This document shows, in pieces, positions 24,339 through 32,764 of a stretch of 33,410 nucleotides of DNA. A program made the translations under genes and the position numbers. Each line of letters starts with the position of its first letter. Position 1 is the first letter of the stretch. This DNA is from Gammaproteobacteria bacterium (GTDB lineage Bacteria; Pseudomonadota; Gammaproteobacteria; S012-40): the NCBI GenBank assembly GCA_919902765.1, contig CAKKRP010000067.1, positions 1 through 33,410 on the forward strand, in the 5' to 3' direction. A model generated the notes under the pieces. It searched no databases. It worked only from the letters and a program-made list of their open reading frames with translations, and was not told the origin of the DNA.

Positions 24339-27137
24339 GTGGTTACGCTGGAGAGGAAATTTTTTTTGCGTATATTATTGAGCGTAAGTTTGCTTGGCTT
24401 GATATTTACCGCGCGCGCCGCAGATATACCGTTGCCGCCCGGATTATCGCCGGAACAAATCGGCGCGGCGCGTGATTTATTGCAAGGAAAAAGCGTTGCG
24501 GGTTTAAAGCGCTTGACGACGCGGCATGGTCAGGGCGCGCAAAACGCCGGTACGTCCACGCAAAAAACCGATGAAAATACCCAAAAACGTCGCAAATCGG
24601 CGCAATCAGAGGCCGCGTCCCCCGGTGTAACTACGCCACTTCCGCCACCCAAGGTCAAAGGCAACGAGAGTCTCATCGTGGTGTTCGAGGCAATCAAAGA
24701 CGATGAAAAATCGCCCAAAAATATTTCGCGCGACGCTGCCAAATCTACACTCCTAGAGACGCAACGCATCCCGGAGCGCGGCGTCTATCAACTCGATATG
24801 CAGGGCATCTTGCACTTGCCCAATGCCCCGGCGATCAATCTCAAAGGCTTGACCGAAGAAGAAATTTTAGAACGGTTGTCAGTAGAGCCATTGCTTGCAG
24901 GTGTGGATATCTTGGTCAAGTTATTGATCATAGAACCGGTAGATATCGAAGGGCTCAAACCGTTTGGTTACGAATTGTTTGAAAGCGAACGCGCCGATTT
25001 TACACCGGCGGGCGATATCCCGGTGCCCGGCGATTATGTGATCGGCCCGGGGGATACGGTGCGGTTGCAAACCTATGGCAAAATGAACGAGGAATATGAA
25101 TTAGAAGTCACCCGCGATGGCACCCTGCCATTCCCGAATGTGGGTTCAATTCCGGTGGCCGGATTGCGGTTTAAAGAAATGAAAGACCTGTTGCAACGCC
25201 GCGTGGAAAAACAATTCATAGGCATCAATATCAATGTTTCAATGGGTACGTTGCGCAGCATGCGCGTATTTGTATTGGGGGAGGTGAAATATCCGGGTTC
25301 TTATACCGTGAGTTCGCTGGCGACCATGACCCACGCCTTATACGCCAGCGGCGGCGTGAAAGAGATCGGCTCGTTGCGCAACTTACAATTAAAACGCAAT
25401 GGCGCGGTCATCGGCACATTGGACGCATATGACTTATTGTTGAAAGGCGATACCAGCAAAGATTTGCGTTTGCAAGCGGGCGACGCCGTGTTTGTGCCCC
25501 CTGTCGGGCCTACCGTCAGTGTCCTCGGCGAGGTGCGACGCCCGGCGATTTATGAATTAAAAGGCGATAATAATATCGCTGCGGTCATCGACACCGCCGG
25601 CGGCCTGACACCCATTGCCAATGCCAGCGGCGTACAAATCGAACGCATAGACAGCACGCGCGTGAAATCGACGACGGATATAGATTTCAATAATACGCTA
25701 CAACGTACCGCCAAATTACAATCGGGCGACGTGATACGCGTGTATAAAGTATCGACGACCTTGGAAAATGCGGTGGTGTTGACCGGTCATGTGCAACGCC
25801 CCGGAAAATATGCATGGCAGGAAGGGATACGCATTAGCGATATTATAAGTACATTAAACGATCTCAAACGCGATGCGGATCCCAGTGTGGTGTTTATAAA
25901 ACGCGTCAATAATGTCAATCAAGAAATAGAGCGCGTGGTGCAAGTAGATCTAAGCGCCATATGGCGGCAACCCAAAGGGGCGACGGATCTGGTATTGCGG
26001 CCGTTGGATGAGCTATTTGTATTGGCGAATAATGACGAGCGTTCCATCGTCCTGGAGCCCTTGTTGGAGCGCTTAAAGCACGAAACCGCGCAAAACAAAC
26101 TTGCCAAGATCGTCAGAATCGGCGGTGACGTGCATTCACCGGGCGAATATCCGTTGGTGGAAGGAATGAAAATCAGCGGCTTAGTGCGGGCGGCAGGCCG
26201 ACTGAAAGAATCCGCCTATGATGTGACGGGAGAAATCACGCGCTTGGAAAGTGTCGAGGGTCAGCGTCGCGATGTGCGGCATGTGGCGATCGACTTGAGC
26301 GCAGTCTTGCAAGGCAGCGCCAAGGCGGATACTGAGCTAAAACCCTACGACTTTTTAGTTATTAAGCGCTTGCCGTTGTGGTCGAAAGAACAGCAAGTGG
26401 AAATCAAAGGCGAGGTGCTGTTTCCAGGAAAATATCCGATACGGCGTGGTGAGCGCATGTCGAATCTAATCGTGCGCGCGGGTGGATTGACTAACGAGGC
26501 CTATTTGGAAGGCGCGGTCTTTATGCGCGACGAACTGCAAAAACGCGAACAGCAGCGCTTTAACGAAATGGCGGCGTTTTTAGAATTACAGGTGTCTAAA
26601 CTCGCGGTGCAATTCAGTGGCGAGCCTAATCAAAGCCGTTCGGCCGATTCGGTTTCGATGGCGCAACAACTGGCGCAACAGTTGCGCAACACGCGCGCGG
26701 CGGGTCGCGTGGTCATAGATTTGCCTGCGGTGTTAAAAAATCCGGGCGATCATGATTTAGACATCGTGCTCAAAAATGGCGATACGTTATTTCTCCCTGG
26801 CAAGATGCAAGAGGTTTCGGTGATGGGCGAGGTATTTTTTGCGACCTCGCACTTATACAAAGAAAATTTGTCGCATGACGATTATATCGGTATGAGCGGC
26901 GGTGTTACGCAATTGGCGGATGCCTCGCGTACCTATATCGTGCGCGCCAATGGTGCGGTCATTGCCGGTAAAAAGGGTTGGTTTAGTTTTGGCGCTAATA
27001 TTGCGCCTGGAGACACCATTATCGTCCCGTTGGAGCCGGACAGAGTGCGGCCTATGACCTTGGTCACGGGTGTGTCGCAAATCTTGTATCAACTCGGCGT
27101 GGCGGCGGCGGCGTGGAAGACCGTCGGCTTGTTTTAG
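24339..27137 (+). CDS. large multi-SLBB polysaccharide export protein (Wza-like)
   Basis: 932 residues from GTG 24339, 5 bases after GGAG; the track GTG at 24324 overlaps that site. A signal peptide (FFLRILLSVSLLGLIFTARA) lacks a lipobox Cys, unlike Wza. A low-complexity, Lys/Gln-rich linker follows. The polysaccharide export domain begins near DIPVPGDYVIGPGDTVRLQTYG (about residue 228) and six SLBB-like units start near residues 312, 395, 482, 595, 690 and 829 (GEVKYPGSY, GEVRRPAIY, GHVQRPGKY, GDVHSPGEY, GEVLFPGKY, GEVFFATSH). A helical insert lies between the fifth and sixth. The C-terminal hydrophobic stretch TLVTGVSQILYQLGVAAAAW could be the outer-membrane helix. It should form the periplasmic/outer-membrane channel and work with the Wzz protein 9 bases downstream. 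Confidence 0.9.
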   Translation: MVTLERKFFLRILLSVSLLGLIFTARAADIPLPPGLSPEQIGAARDLLQGKSVAGLKRLTTRHGQGAQNAGTSTQKTDENTQKRRKSAQSEAASPGVTTPLPPPKVKGNESLIVVFEAIKDDEKSPKNISRDAAKSTLLETQRIPERGVYQLDMQGILHLPNAPAINLKGLTEEEILERLSVEPLLAGVDILVKLLIIEPVDIEGLKPFGYELFESERADFTPAGDIPVPGDYVIGPGDTVRLQTYGKMNEEYELEVTRDGTLPFPNVGSIPVAGLRFKEMKDLLQRRVEKQFIGININVSMGTLRSMRVFVLGEVKYPGSYTVSSLATMTHALYASGGVKEIGSLRNLQLKRNGAVIGTLDAYDLLLKGDTSKDLRLQAGDAVFVPPVGPTVSVLGEVRRPAIYELKGDNNIAAVIDTAGGLTPIANASGVQIERIDSTRVKSTTDIDFNNTLQRTAKLQSGDVIRVYKVSTTLENAVVLTGHVQRPGKYAWQEGIRISDIISTLNDLKRDADPSVVFIKRVNNVNQEIERVVQVDLSAIWRQPKGATDLVLRPLDELFVLANNDERSIVLEPLLERLKHETAQNKLAKIVRIGGDVHSPGEYPLVEGMKISGLVRAAGRLKESAYDVTGEITRLESVEGQRRDVRHVAIDLSAVLQGSAKADTELKPYDFLVIKRLPLWSKEQQVEIKGEVLFPGKYPIRRGERMSNLIVRAGGLTNEAYLEGAVFMRDELQKREQQRFNEMAAFLELQVSKLAVQFSGEPNQSRSADSVSMAQQLAQQLRNTRAAGRVVIDLPAVLKNPGDHDLDIVLKNGDTLFLPGKMQEVSVMGEVFFATSHLYKENLSHDDYIGMSGGVTQLADASRTYIVRANGAVIAGKKGWFSFGANIAPGDTIIVPLEPDRVRPMTLVTGVSQILYQLGVAAAAWKTVGLF

Positions 27138-27146
27138 GATGAGAAT

Positions 27147-28094
27147 ATGAAAACTAAACCTACCGAACAGGCTGTCTTGCCCGCTGGTCCCGTGTATTAT
27201 TTGCAACAGGGTGAGCCGCCGCCGCAAGAGGACGACGAAATAAATTTATTGGATTTGTGGCGCGTGCTGGTCGATGCGAAGTGGTTGATCGCGGCGTTGA
27301 CCCTGATCTCAAGCGCCGTTGCGGTGTATATGGCATTGACCACGCCGGCGGTGTTTCGCGCCGATGCGATATTGGCGCCCGCCGACCAAGATCCCAAAGG
27401 CGGCATGATGTCATCTTTGGCCGGACAGTTCGGCGGTTTGGCGTCTTTGGCGGGCCTAGATCTCGGCAGAGGCGGTGCCAACAAATCTGAAGAAATTATC
27501 GCGGTGGCAACTTCCAGACAATTCACTGAGGCCTATATCAAGGAAAAAAATTTGCTGCCGGTGTTGTTTGGTGAACGCTGGAATAAAGCCAGCGGACAAT
27601 GGATAGGCGAAAAACCTCCTACAATGAATGACGCCTACGAACTATTCAATAAAAGCATACGCAAAATCGTTACTGACAAAAAGACCGGGTTGACGACACT
27701 GAGTATAGAATGGACCGACCCCAAACTCGCCGCCGAATGGGCCAACGAATTGGTGGTGCGCATCAACGCCAATCAGAAACAAGAGGCCATACGCGAGGCC
27801 AAGCAAAGTATTGCCTATTTAGAACGTCAATTAAATGAGACCAGTAATGTCGAAATGCGTCAAATCATTTATCGGGTGATTGAAACGCAGACACAACGCA
27901 TTATGTTGGCCAATGTGCGTGACCAATTCGCCTTCAAGGTGATAGACCCCGCAGTCGTGCCGGAACGCAAGATCAAACCCAAGCGCGCGTTGATGGGCGT
28001 ATTGGGCTTCACGATCGGTGTGATGTTAGGCATATTTGCGGCGTTTTTCCGCGCGTTTTTGCATAAACAACGTGCGTTGGCGGAGGCGAGATGA
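27147..28094 (+). CDS. Wzz-type chain-length determinant / polysaccharide co-polymerase
   Basis: 315 residues. Wzz N-terminal domain with EINLLDLWRVLVDAKWLIAALTLISSAVAVYMALTTP holding TM1, then a periplasmic alpha/beta domain with a Gly-rich loop (GQFGGLASLAGLDLGRGG) and helix-rich part (KQSIAYLERQLNETSNVEM). The Pro-rich motif PAVVPERKIKPKRALMGVLGF leads into TM2. No C-terminal tyrosine kinase domain is attached, so it resembles O-antigen/ECA or kinase-less co-polymerases, which set polymer length in the inner membrane. It sits in operon between the SLBB protein and the GDP-mannose enzyme, overlapping the latter by ATGA. Which polymer is made is not visible. Confidence 0.93.
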   Translation: MKTKPTEQAVLPAGPVYYLQQGEPPPQEDDEINLLDLWRVLVDAKWLIAALTLISSAVAVYMALTTPAVFRADAILAPADQDPKGGMMSSLAGQFGGLASLAGLDLGRGGANKSEEIIAVATSRQFTEAYIKEKNLLPVLFGERWNKASGQWIGEKPPTMNDAYELFNKSIRKIVTDKKTGLTTLSIEWTDPKLAAEWANELVVRINANQKQEAIREAKQSIAYLERQLNETSNVEMRQIIYRVIETQTQRIMLANVRDQFAFKVIDPAVVPERKIKPKRALMGVLGFTIGVMLGIFAAFFRAFLHKQRALAEAR

Positions 28095-29569
28095 GCGTGG
28101 AGTTGGTGCCGGTAATACTCTCGGGTGGCGCGGGGACCCGTTTATGGCCGGCGTCGCGCGAGCAGCATCCTAAACAATTATTGGCGATGCTGGGCGATCG
28201 TACTATGATCCAACAAACTGCCATGCGGTTGGATGGCTTGGCACAACAACTTGGCGGGGTGAGCTTGCGCGCGCCGCTCGTAATTTGCAACGAGGCGCAT
28301 CGTTTTATCGTTGCCGAGCAATTGCGCCAGGCGCATATCAAACCCGAACGTATCGTGCTCGAACCGGTCGGGCGCAATACCGCGCCCGCAATGACCGTGG
28401 CCGCGCAATTGTCCTGTGTTGAGGGACGCGATCCGTTGTTATTGATTATGCCCGCCGATCATGTCATCGAAGACGAGAAAAAATTTCATGGTGCGATAGC
28501 GGCGGCATGTGCGTTGGCGCAGCAATCTTTTATCGTCACTTTTGGCGTGGTGCCGCATCGTGCCGAGACCGGCTACGGATACATTAAAAAGGCGCGCACG
28601 TTAGACACGCACAGCGGCGCGGCGGAGGTCGCCTCTTTTGTCGAAAAACCCGATGTCGCCACGGCGCAATTGTATGTCGGTTCCGGGGATTATTTATGGA
28701 ACAGCGGTATGTTTTTATGTCGCGCCTCGGTGTGGTTACAAGCCGCTAACATGTTTCGTCATGACATCGCAGAGGCCTGCGCGCAAGCAATTGCAGACGG
28801 CCGCGCGGATATGGATTTTTTTCGGTTGGCGCATAATGCGTTTGAGGCCTGCCCGATGGATTCAATAGACTACGCGGTGATGGAACCCTTGACGCGTCCG
28901 CATGCGGGTGCGGTGCAGGCCGGTGTCGTGCCCTTGGATGCCGGTTGGTCGGATGTCGGTTCTTGGGACAGTCTGTGGGAAGTGCATGACAAAGATGCAC
29001 AGGGTAATGCAATGCGTGGAGATGTGCGCGCGTTGGATTGCCGTAACAGTTTGATGATCGCCGAACATCGTTATGTCGCGGCGATAGGTCTAGAAAATAT
29101 TGTGGTTGTGGAGACCGCCGATGCGGTGTTGGTAGCGCATAGAGAGAGGGCGCAGGATGTTAAGGCCATCGTCGCCGGGCTAAAAAAAGAACAGCGTACC
29201 GAGGCCTTGACCCACCGCAAGGTGTATCGTCCGTGGGGTGCCTACGAGGGTATCGACCTCGGCAATCGATTTCAAGTAAAACGCATCACGGTCAATCCCG
29301 GTGCGAGTTTGTCGTTGCAAATGCATCATCATCGTGCCGAGCATTGGATCGTCGTGCATGGCACGGCGCGCGTGACGCGTGGCGATGAAGAATTTTTCTT
29401 GACCGAAAATCAATCCACCTACATTCCGCTGGGCGTGGTGCATCGTTTGGCTAATCCAGGCACTATCCCGCTGGAAATCATAGAAGTCCAATCCGGGGCC
29501 TATTTGGGTGAGGACGACATCGTGCGTTTTCAGGACAATTACGGCCGAAGGTCGGTAGATGGAGCATGA
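28091..29569 (+). CDS. bifunctional mannose-1-phosphate guanylyltransferase/mannose-6-phosphate isomerase
   Basis: 492 residues, type II enzyme (AlgA/ManC/XanB/CpsB family). The nucleotidyltransferase motif is ILSGGAGTRLWPASRE (about residues 9-24). LEPVGRNTAPA, MPADHVI, FVEKPD, YLWNSGMFL and DAGWSDVGSWDSLWE follow. The C-terminal cupin isomerase part (from RPWGAYEGIDLG) has the metal site QMHHHRAEHWIVVHGTA and ends in DDIVRFQDNYGR. It gives GDP-mannose, a precursor for alginate-like, O-antigen or colanic-acid-type polymers. ATGA overlap with the wzz-like gene shows an operon. The symbol is left empty because algA, manC and cpsB are used by different polymer pathways. Confidence 0.95.
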   Translation: MSVELVPVILSGGAGTRLWPASREQHPKQLLAMLGDRTMIQQTAMRLDGLAQQLGGVSLRAPLVICNEAHRFIVAEQLRQAHIKPERIVLEPVGRNTAPAMTVAAQLSCVEGRDPLLLIMPADHVIEDEKKFHGAIAAACALAQQSFIVTFGVVPHRAETGYGYIKKARTLDTHSGAAEVASFVEKPDVATAQLYVGSGDYLWNSGMFLCRASVWLQAANMFRHDIAEACAQAIADGRADMDFFRLAHNAFEACPMDSIDYAVMEPLTRPHAGAVQAGVVPLDAGWSDVGSWDSLWEVHDKDAQGNAMRGDVRALDCRNSLMIAEHRYVAAIGLENIVVVETADAVLVAHRERAQDVKAIVAGLKKEQRTEALTHRKVYRPWGAYEGIDLGNRFQVKRITVNPGASLSLQMHHHRAEHWIVVHGTARVTRGDEEFFLTENQSTYIPLGVVHRLANPGTIPLEIIEVQSGAYLGEDDIVRFQDNYGRRSVDGA

Positions 29570-29571
29570 CA

Positions 29572-29588
29572 ATTGTATATATTACAAT
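29572..29588. repeat. perfect inverted repeat between GDP-mannose gene and lepA
   Basis: ATTGTA and TACAAT flank TATAT, starting 3 bases after the stop codon. It is AT-rich and symmetrical, like an operator, and has no T-tract terminator character. Confidence 0.5.
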
Positions 29589-29623
29589 AGGTTAATGCTG
29601 TTTTGCAAGTAATTTATGCGCCA

Positions 29624-29666
29624 GGCCAAGGGCGTCCAAGGAATGCAATAGATGACGCCGCTGGCC
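29624..29666. repeat. GC-rich hairpin upstream of lepA
   Basis: GGCC-aag-GGCGTC (29624-29636) pairs with GACGCC-gct-GGCC (29654-29666) across a symmetrical 3-base internal loop, 80 bases before lepA. There is no T run. The rest of the gap 29570-29745 shows no clear promoter; TTGCCC at 29680 is a weak -35. Confidence 0.45.
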
Positions 29667-29745
29667 GAATAGAGTATCCTTGCCCGCGCTGGGTGTGTAC
29701 CGCCATTCAGAGGCCAAATGCGGCCCTTGGCAGGAGTAGTAAGAC

Positions 29746-31551
29746 GTGACCGATTTACAACATATACGCAATTTTTCCATCATCGCACACATCGATCACG
29801 GGAAATCCACTCTAGCGGATCGCCTGATCGAAATATGCGGTGGTTTAACGGCGCGTGAAATGGAAGCGCAAGTGCTCGATTCCATGGATATCGAACGCGA
29901 ACGCGGCATTACCATCAAGGCGCAAAGCGTGACGTTAAACTACACCGCGCGCAATGGTGAAGTGTATCAACTTAATTTCATCGATACGCCGGGTCATGTG
30001 GATTTTTCCTATGAAGTTTCGCGCTCATTGGCGGCGTGCGAAGGCGCATTGTTAGTCGTGGATGCCTCGCAGGGCGTTGAAGCGCAGAGCGTCGCCAACT
30101 GTTATACCGCATTAGAGCAAGGACTGGAAGTCTTGCCGGTCTTGAATAAAATCGATTTGCCCTCCGCCGACCCCGATCGAGTCGTCAAAGAAATTGAAGA
30201 AATTATCGGTGTAGACGCCCATGATGCCGTGCAGGTGAGCGCGAAAACAGGCGTCAACGTGCTGGATCTGTTGGAAGAAATTACCAAAAAAATACCGTGT
30301 CCTAAGGGTGATGCGCAGGCGCCGTTGCAGGCCTTGATTATAGATTCATGGTTCGATAATTATTTAGGCGTGGTGTCATTAGTACGCATCATGAACGGCA
30401 GTTTGTCGCCTAAACAAAAAATCAAGGTCATGTCCACCGGACGTACCTACGGTGTAGACAAAGTAGGAGTATTCACGCCTAAGCGCCAGGAAACCGCAAT
30501 ACTCAGCGCCGGTGAAGTGGGTTATGTCGTGTCGGGAATTAAAGAAGTCAACGGCGCGCCGGTGGGCGACACCTTGACGCTGGCCGATCGTCCGGCGGCG
30601 GCGGCCTTGCCCGGTTTTAAGCCGATACAGCCACGCGTATTTGCCGGCATCTTTCCGGTCAATGCCGAACAATACGAAGATTTACGCGATGCCTTGGCGA
30701 AATTGCGGCTGAATGACGCGGCGTTATTCTATGAACCCGAGAATTCGCAGGCGTTGGGATTGGGTTTTCGTTGCGGGTTTTTAGGTACGTTGCACATGGA
30801 AATCGTGCAGGAACGCTTAGAACGCGAATACGATCTTGATCTCGTGACTTCTGCGCCCACCGTTATCTATGAAGTGCTTACTAAAGGCGGCGAGGTGTTA
30901 AAAGTAGACAACCCCGCCGCGCTGCCGGACATGAGCAAGATTGATGAAATCCGCGAACCCATTATTTCGGCGAATATCATTACGCCGCAAGAGCATCTTG
31001 GGAATGTGATGAGCCTGTGTATAGAAAAACGCGGCTCCCAGAAAAAAATGCTTTATGCGGGGAACCAGGTGACGTTGAATTATGAGTTGCCCATGAGCGA
31101 AGTCGTATTGGATTTTTTTGATCGGTTGAAGTCCGTGAGTCGCGGTTACGCCTCCATGGATTATAGTTTTCTGCGCTTTCAAGCGGCGGAAGTCGTGAAG
31201 CTGGATGTGTTGATCAATAACGAAAAAGTCGATGCGCTGTCCTTGATTGTACACAAAGATCAAGCGTATCAACGGGGTCGTGAATTAGTCGAAAAATTAC
31301 AAGAGTTGATCCCGAGGCAAATGTATGAGGTCGCCATACAGGCCGCGATAGGCGCGCATGTCGTCGCGCGTTCAACGGTTAAGGCCTTGCGCAAAAACGT
31401 CTTGGCCAAATGTTATGGCGGCGATGCGACGCGCAAGCGCAAGTTGTTGGAAAAACAAAAAGCGGGAAAAAAACGCATGAAGCAAGTCGGCACCGTGGAA
31501 ATTCCGCAAGAGGCTTTTTTAGCGGTATTGCAAATGAGTAAAAAACAGTAA
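29746..31551 (+). CDS. lepA: translation elongation factor 4 (LepA)
   Basis: 601 residues, typical EF4 length. GTG start with CAGGAG upstream. GTPase motifs are [15 protein letters not shown] (G1), [10 protein letters not shown] (G2), DTPGHVDF (G3), NKIDLP (G4) and VSAKTG (G5). EF-G-like domains II, III and V follow, then the LepA-specific C-terminal domain ([25 protein letters not shown]). It acts on the ribosome in translation and assembly. lepB starts 19 bases downstream; lepA-lepB-rnc is the common proteobacterial cluster. Confidence 0.98.
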   Translation: MTDLQHIRNFSIIAHIDHGKSTLADRLIEICGGLTAREMEAQVLDSMDIERERGITIKAQSVTLNYTARNGEVYQLNFIDTPGHVDFSYEVSRSLAACEGALLVVDASQGVEAQSVANCYTALEQGLEVLPVLNKIDLPSADPDRVVKEIEEIIGVDAHDAVQVSAKTGVNVLDLLEEITKKIPCPKGDAQAPLQALIIDSWFDNYLGVVSLVRIMNGSLSPKQKIKVMSTGRTYGVDKVGVFTPKRQETAILSAGEVGYVVSGIKEVNGAPVGDTLTLADRPAAAALPGFKPIQPRVFAGIFPVNAEQYEDLRDALAKLRLNDAALFYEPENSQALGLGFRCGFLGTLHMEIVQERLEREYDLDLVTSAPTVIYEVLTKGGEVLKVDNPAALPDMSKIDEIREPIISANIITPQEHLGNVMSLCIEKRGSQKKMLYAGNQVTLNYELPMSEVVLDFFDRLKSVSRGYASMDYSFLRFQAAEVVKLDVLINNEKVDALSLIVHKDQAYQRGRELVEKLQELIPRQMYEVAIQAAIGAHVVARSTVKALRKNVLAKCYGGDATRKRKLLEKQKAGKKRMKQVGTVEIPQEAFLAVLQMSKKQ

Positions 31552-31570
31552 CACTGACACTGAGGCGGCA

Positions 31571-32401
31571 ATGAATTTTGATTTTGCAACGATATTGGCC
31601 ATCGCGACCGCGATCACTGGGTTGATCTGGGCGTTTGATGCGTGGAGGCTGGCGCCAAAACGGCGTGCAGCGACGGAGACGTTAACTTCCCGCAGCGGCG
31701 AACCCGTGAATGAGGATCACCTCCGGGCCGCGCAAAAAGAACCTGTGATTGTCGAGTATGCCAAGTCTTTTTTTCCAGTGATATTGGCGGTTTTGTTATT
31801 GCGCGGCTTTCTGGTGGAACCTTTTCGCATTCCGTCCGGCTCGATGATACCGACGCTGTTGGTCGGCGATTTTATCTTGGTGAATAAATATGCGTATGGT
31901 TTGCGCTTGCCTGTGACCAATACTAAAATATTTGAATTAGGCGCGCCGCAACGTGGCGATGTGGTGGTGTTTCGTTACCCGCTGGATCCATCCATAGATT
32001 ATATCAAGCGCGTTATCGGATTGCCTGGCGACCTCATCGAATATCGCGATAAAACTATATTTGTTAACGGGAACCCGGTCAAGTATGACCGCATAGGCCA
32101 ATATCACAGCGAAGCCAGCGGTTTGCCGCTGCCCCAGATCGATGAATATATGGAACATCTTGACAATGTAGATCACCGTATTTTACTCGATGCAAATCGC
32201 TCCGGTTTAGAGGTGCGGTTCCGCGTACCGGAAGGGCGTTATTTTATGATGGGTGACAATCGCGACAACAGCAATGACAGTCGCTTTTGGGGGACGGTAC
32301 CGGAACAAAATCTTGTCGGTCGCGCCTTTATGGTGTGGATGCATTGGGACATGGGCAAGGATGGAATTTTATGGCGTCGTATCGGCAATACTATACATTA
32401 A
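31571..32401 (+). CDS. lepB: signal peptidase I
   Basis: 276 residues. Two N-terminal membrane segments are visible (ATILAIATAITGLIWAFDAW and SFFPVILAVLLLRGFL), typical for the gammaproteobacterial form. The catalytic dyad is Ser91 in PSGSMIPTLLVGD and Lys146 in DYIKRVIGLPGD; MMGDNRDNSNDSRFWG is the third conserved box. It removes signal peptides of secreted proteins at the outer face of the inner membrane. GAGGCGG precedes the ATG. The last 31 bases overlap the DUF4845 gene. Confidence 0.97.
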   Translation: MNFDFATILAIATAITGLIWAFDAWRLAPKRRAATETLTSRSGEPVNEDHLRAAQKEPVIVEYAKSFFPVILAVLLLRGFLVEPFRIPSGSMIPTLLVGDFILVNKYAYGLRLPVTNTKIFELGAPQRGDVVVFRYPLDPSIDYIKRVIGLPGDLIEYRDKTIFVNGNPVKYDRIGQYHSEASGLPLPQIDEYMEHLDNVDHRILLDANRSGLEVRFRVPEGRYFMMGDNRDNSNDSRFWGTVPEQNLVGRAFMVWMHWDMGKDGILWRRIGNTIH

Positions 32402-32763
32402 AACACGCGCAACACGGGTTGACGCTGTTGGGGTTGATCGCCACATTGGCGATATTCAGCGTTATTTTGCTCTTTGCAATGAAATTATTTCCGATATATT
32501 TTGAAAGCTACGAAGTGACTAAGACCTTGGAGTCATTGCATTCGGATACCAAGCTTAATCTTCGGTCCGCGCCGGAGCTGTTGGCGGTCTTACAGAAAAG
32601 ACTGAACATCAACGACGTATCCCATGTGGGTAAAGATCAGATTACGATTAAGTATACGGAACGGAGTGCGACCGTACGGGTGATATACGAAGTGCGTAAA
32701 CATTTTTTTGGGAATATAGATTTTGTCGCCTCATTCGACAAGCAAACCGTAATACCGTTGTAA
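32371..32763 (+). CDS. DUF4845 single-pass membrane protein
   Basis: 130 residues from ATG 32371, preceded by AAGGA; the track start at 32287 lies deep in lepB with no support. The N-terminus resembles a type IV prepilin (QHGLTLLGLIATLAIFSVILLFAMKLFP) but has Gly where pilins have the conserved Glu5, so it is probably only a signal-anchor helix. A small alpha/beta domain follows. A DUF4845 gene between lepB and rnc is also known in Pseudomonas; its function is unknown. It overlaps lepB by 31 bases and ends one base before rnc, implying coupled translation. Confidence 0.88.
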   Translation: MASYRQYYTLKHAQHGLTLLGLIATLAIFSVILLFAMKLFPIYFESYEVTKTLESLHSDTKLNLRSAPELLAVLQKRLNINDVSHVGKDQITIKYTERSATVRVIYEVRKHFFGNIDFVASFDKQTVIPL

Positions 32764-32764
32764 C

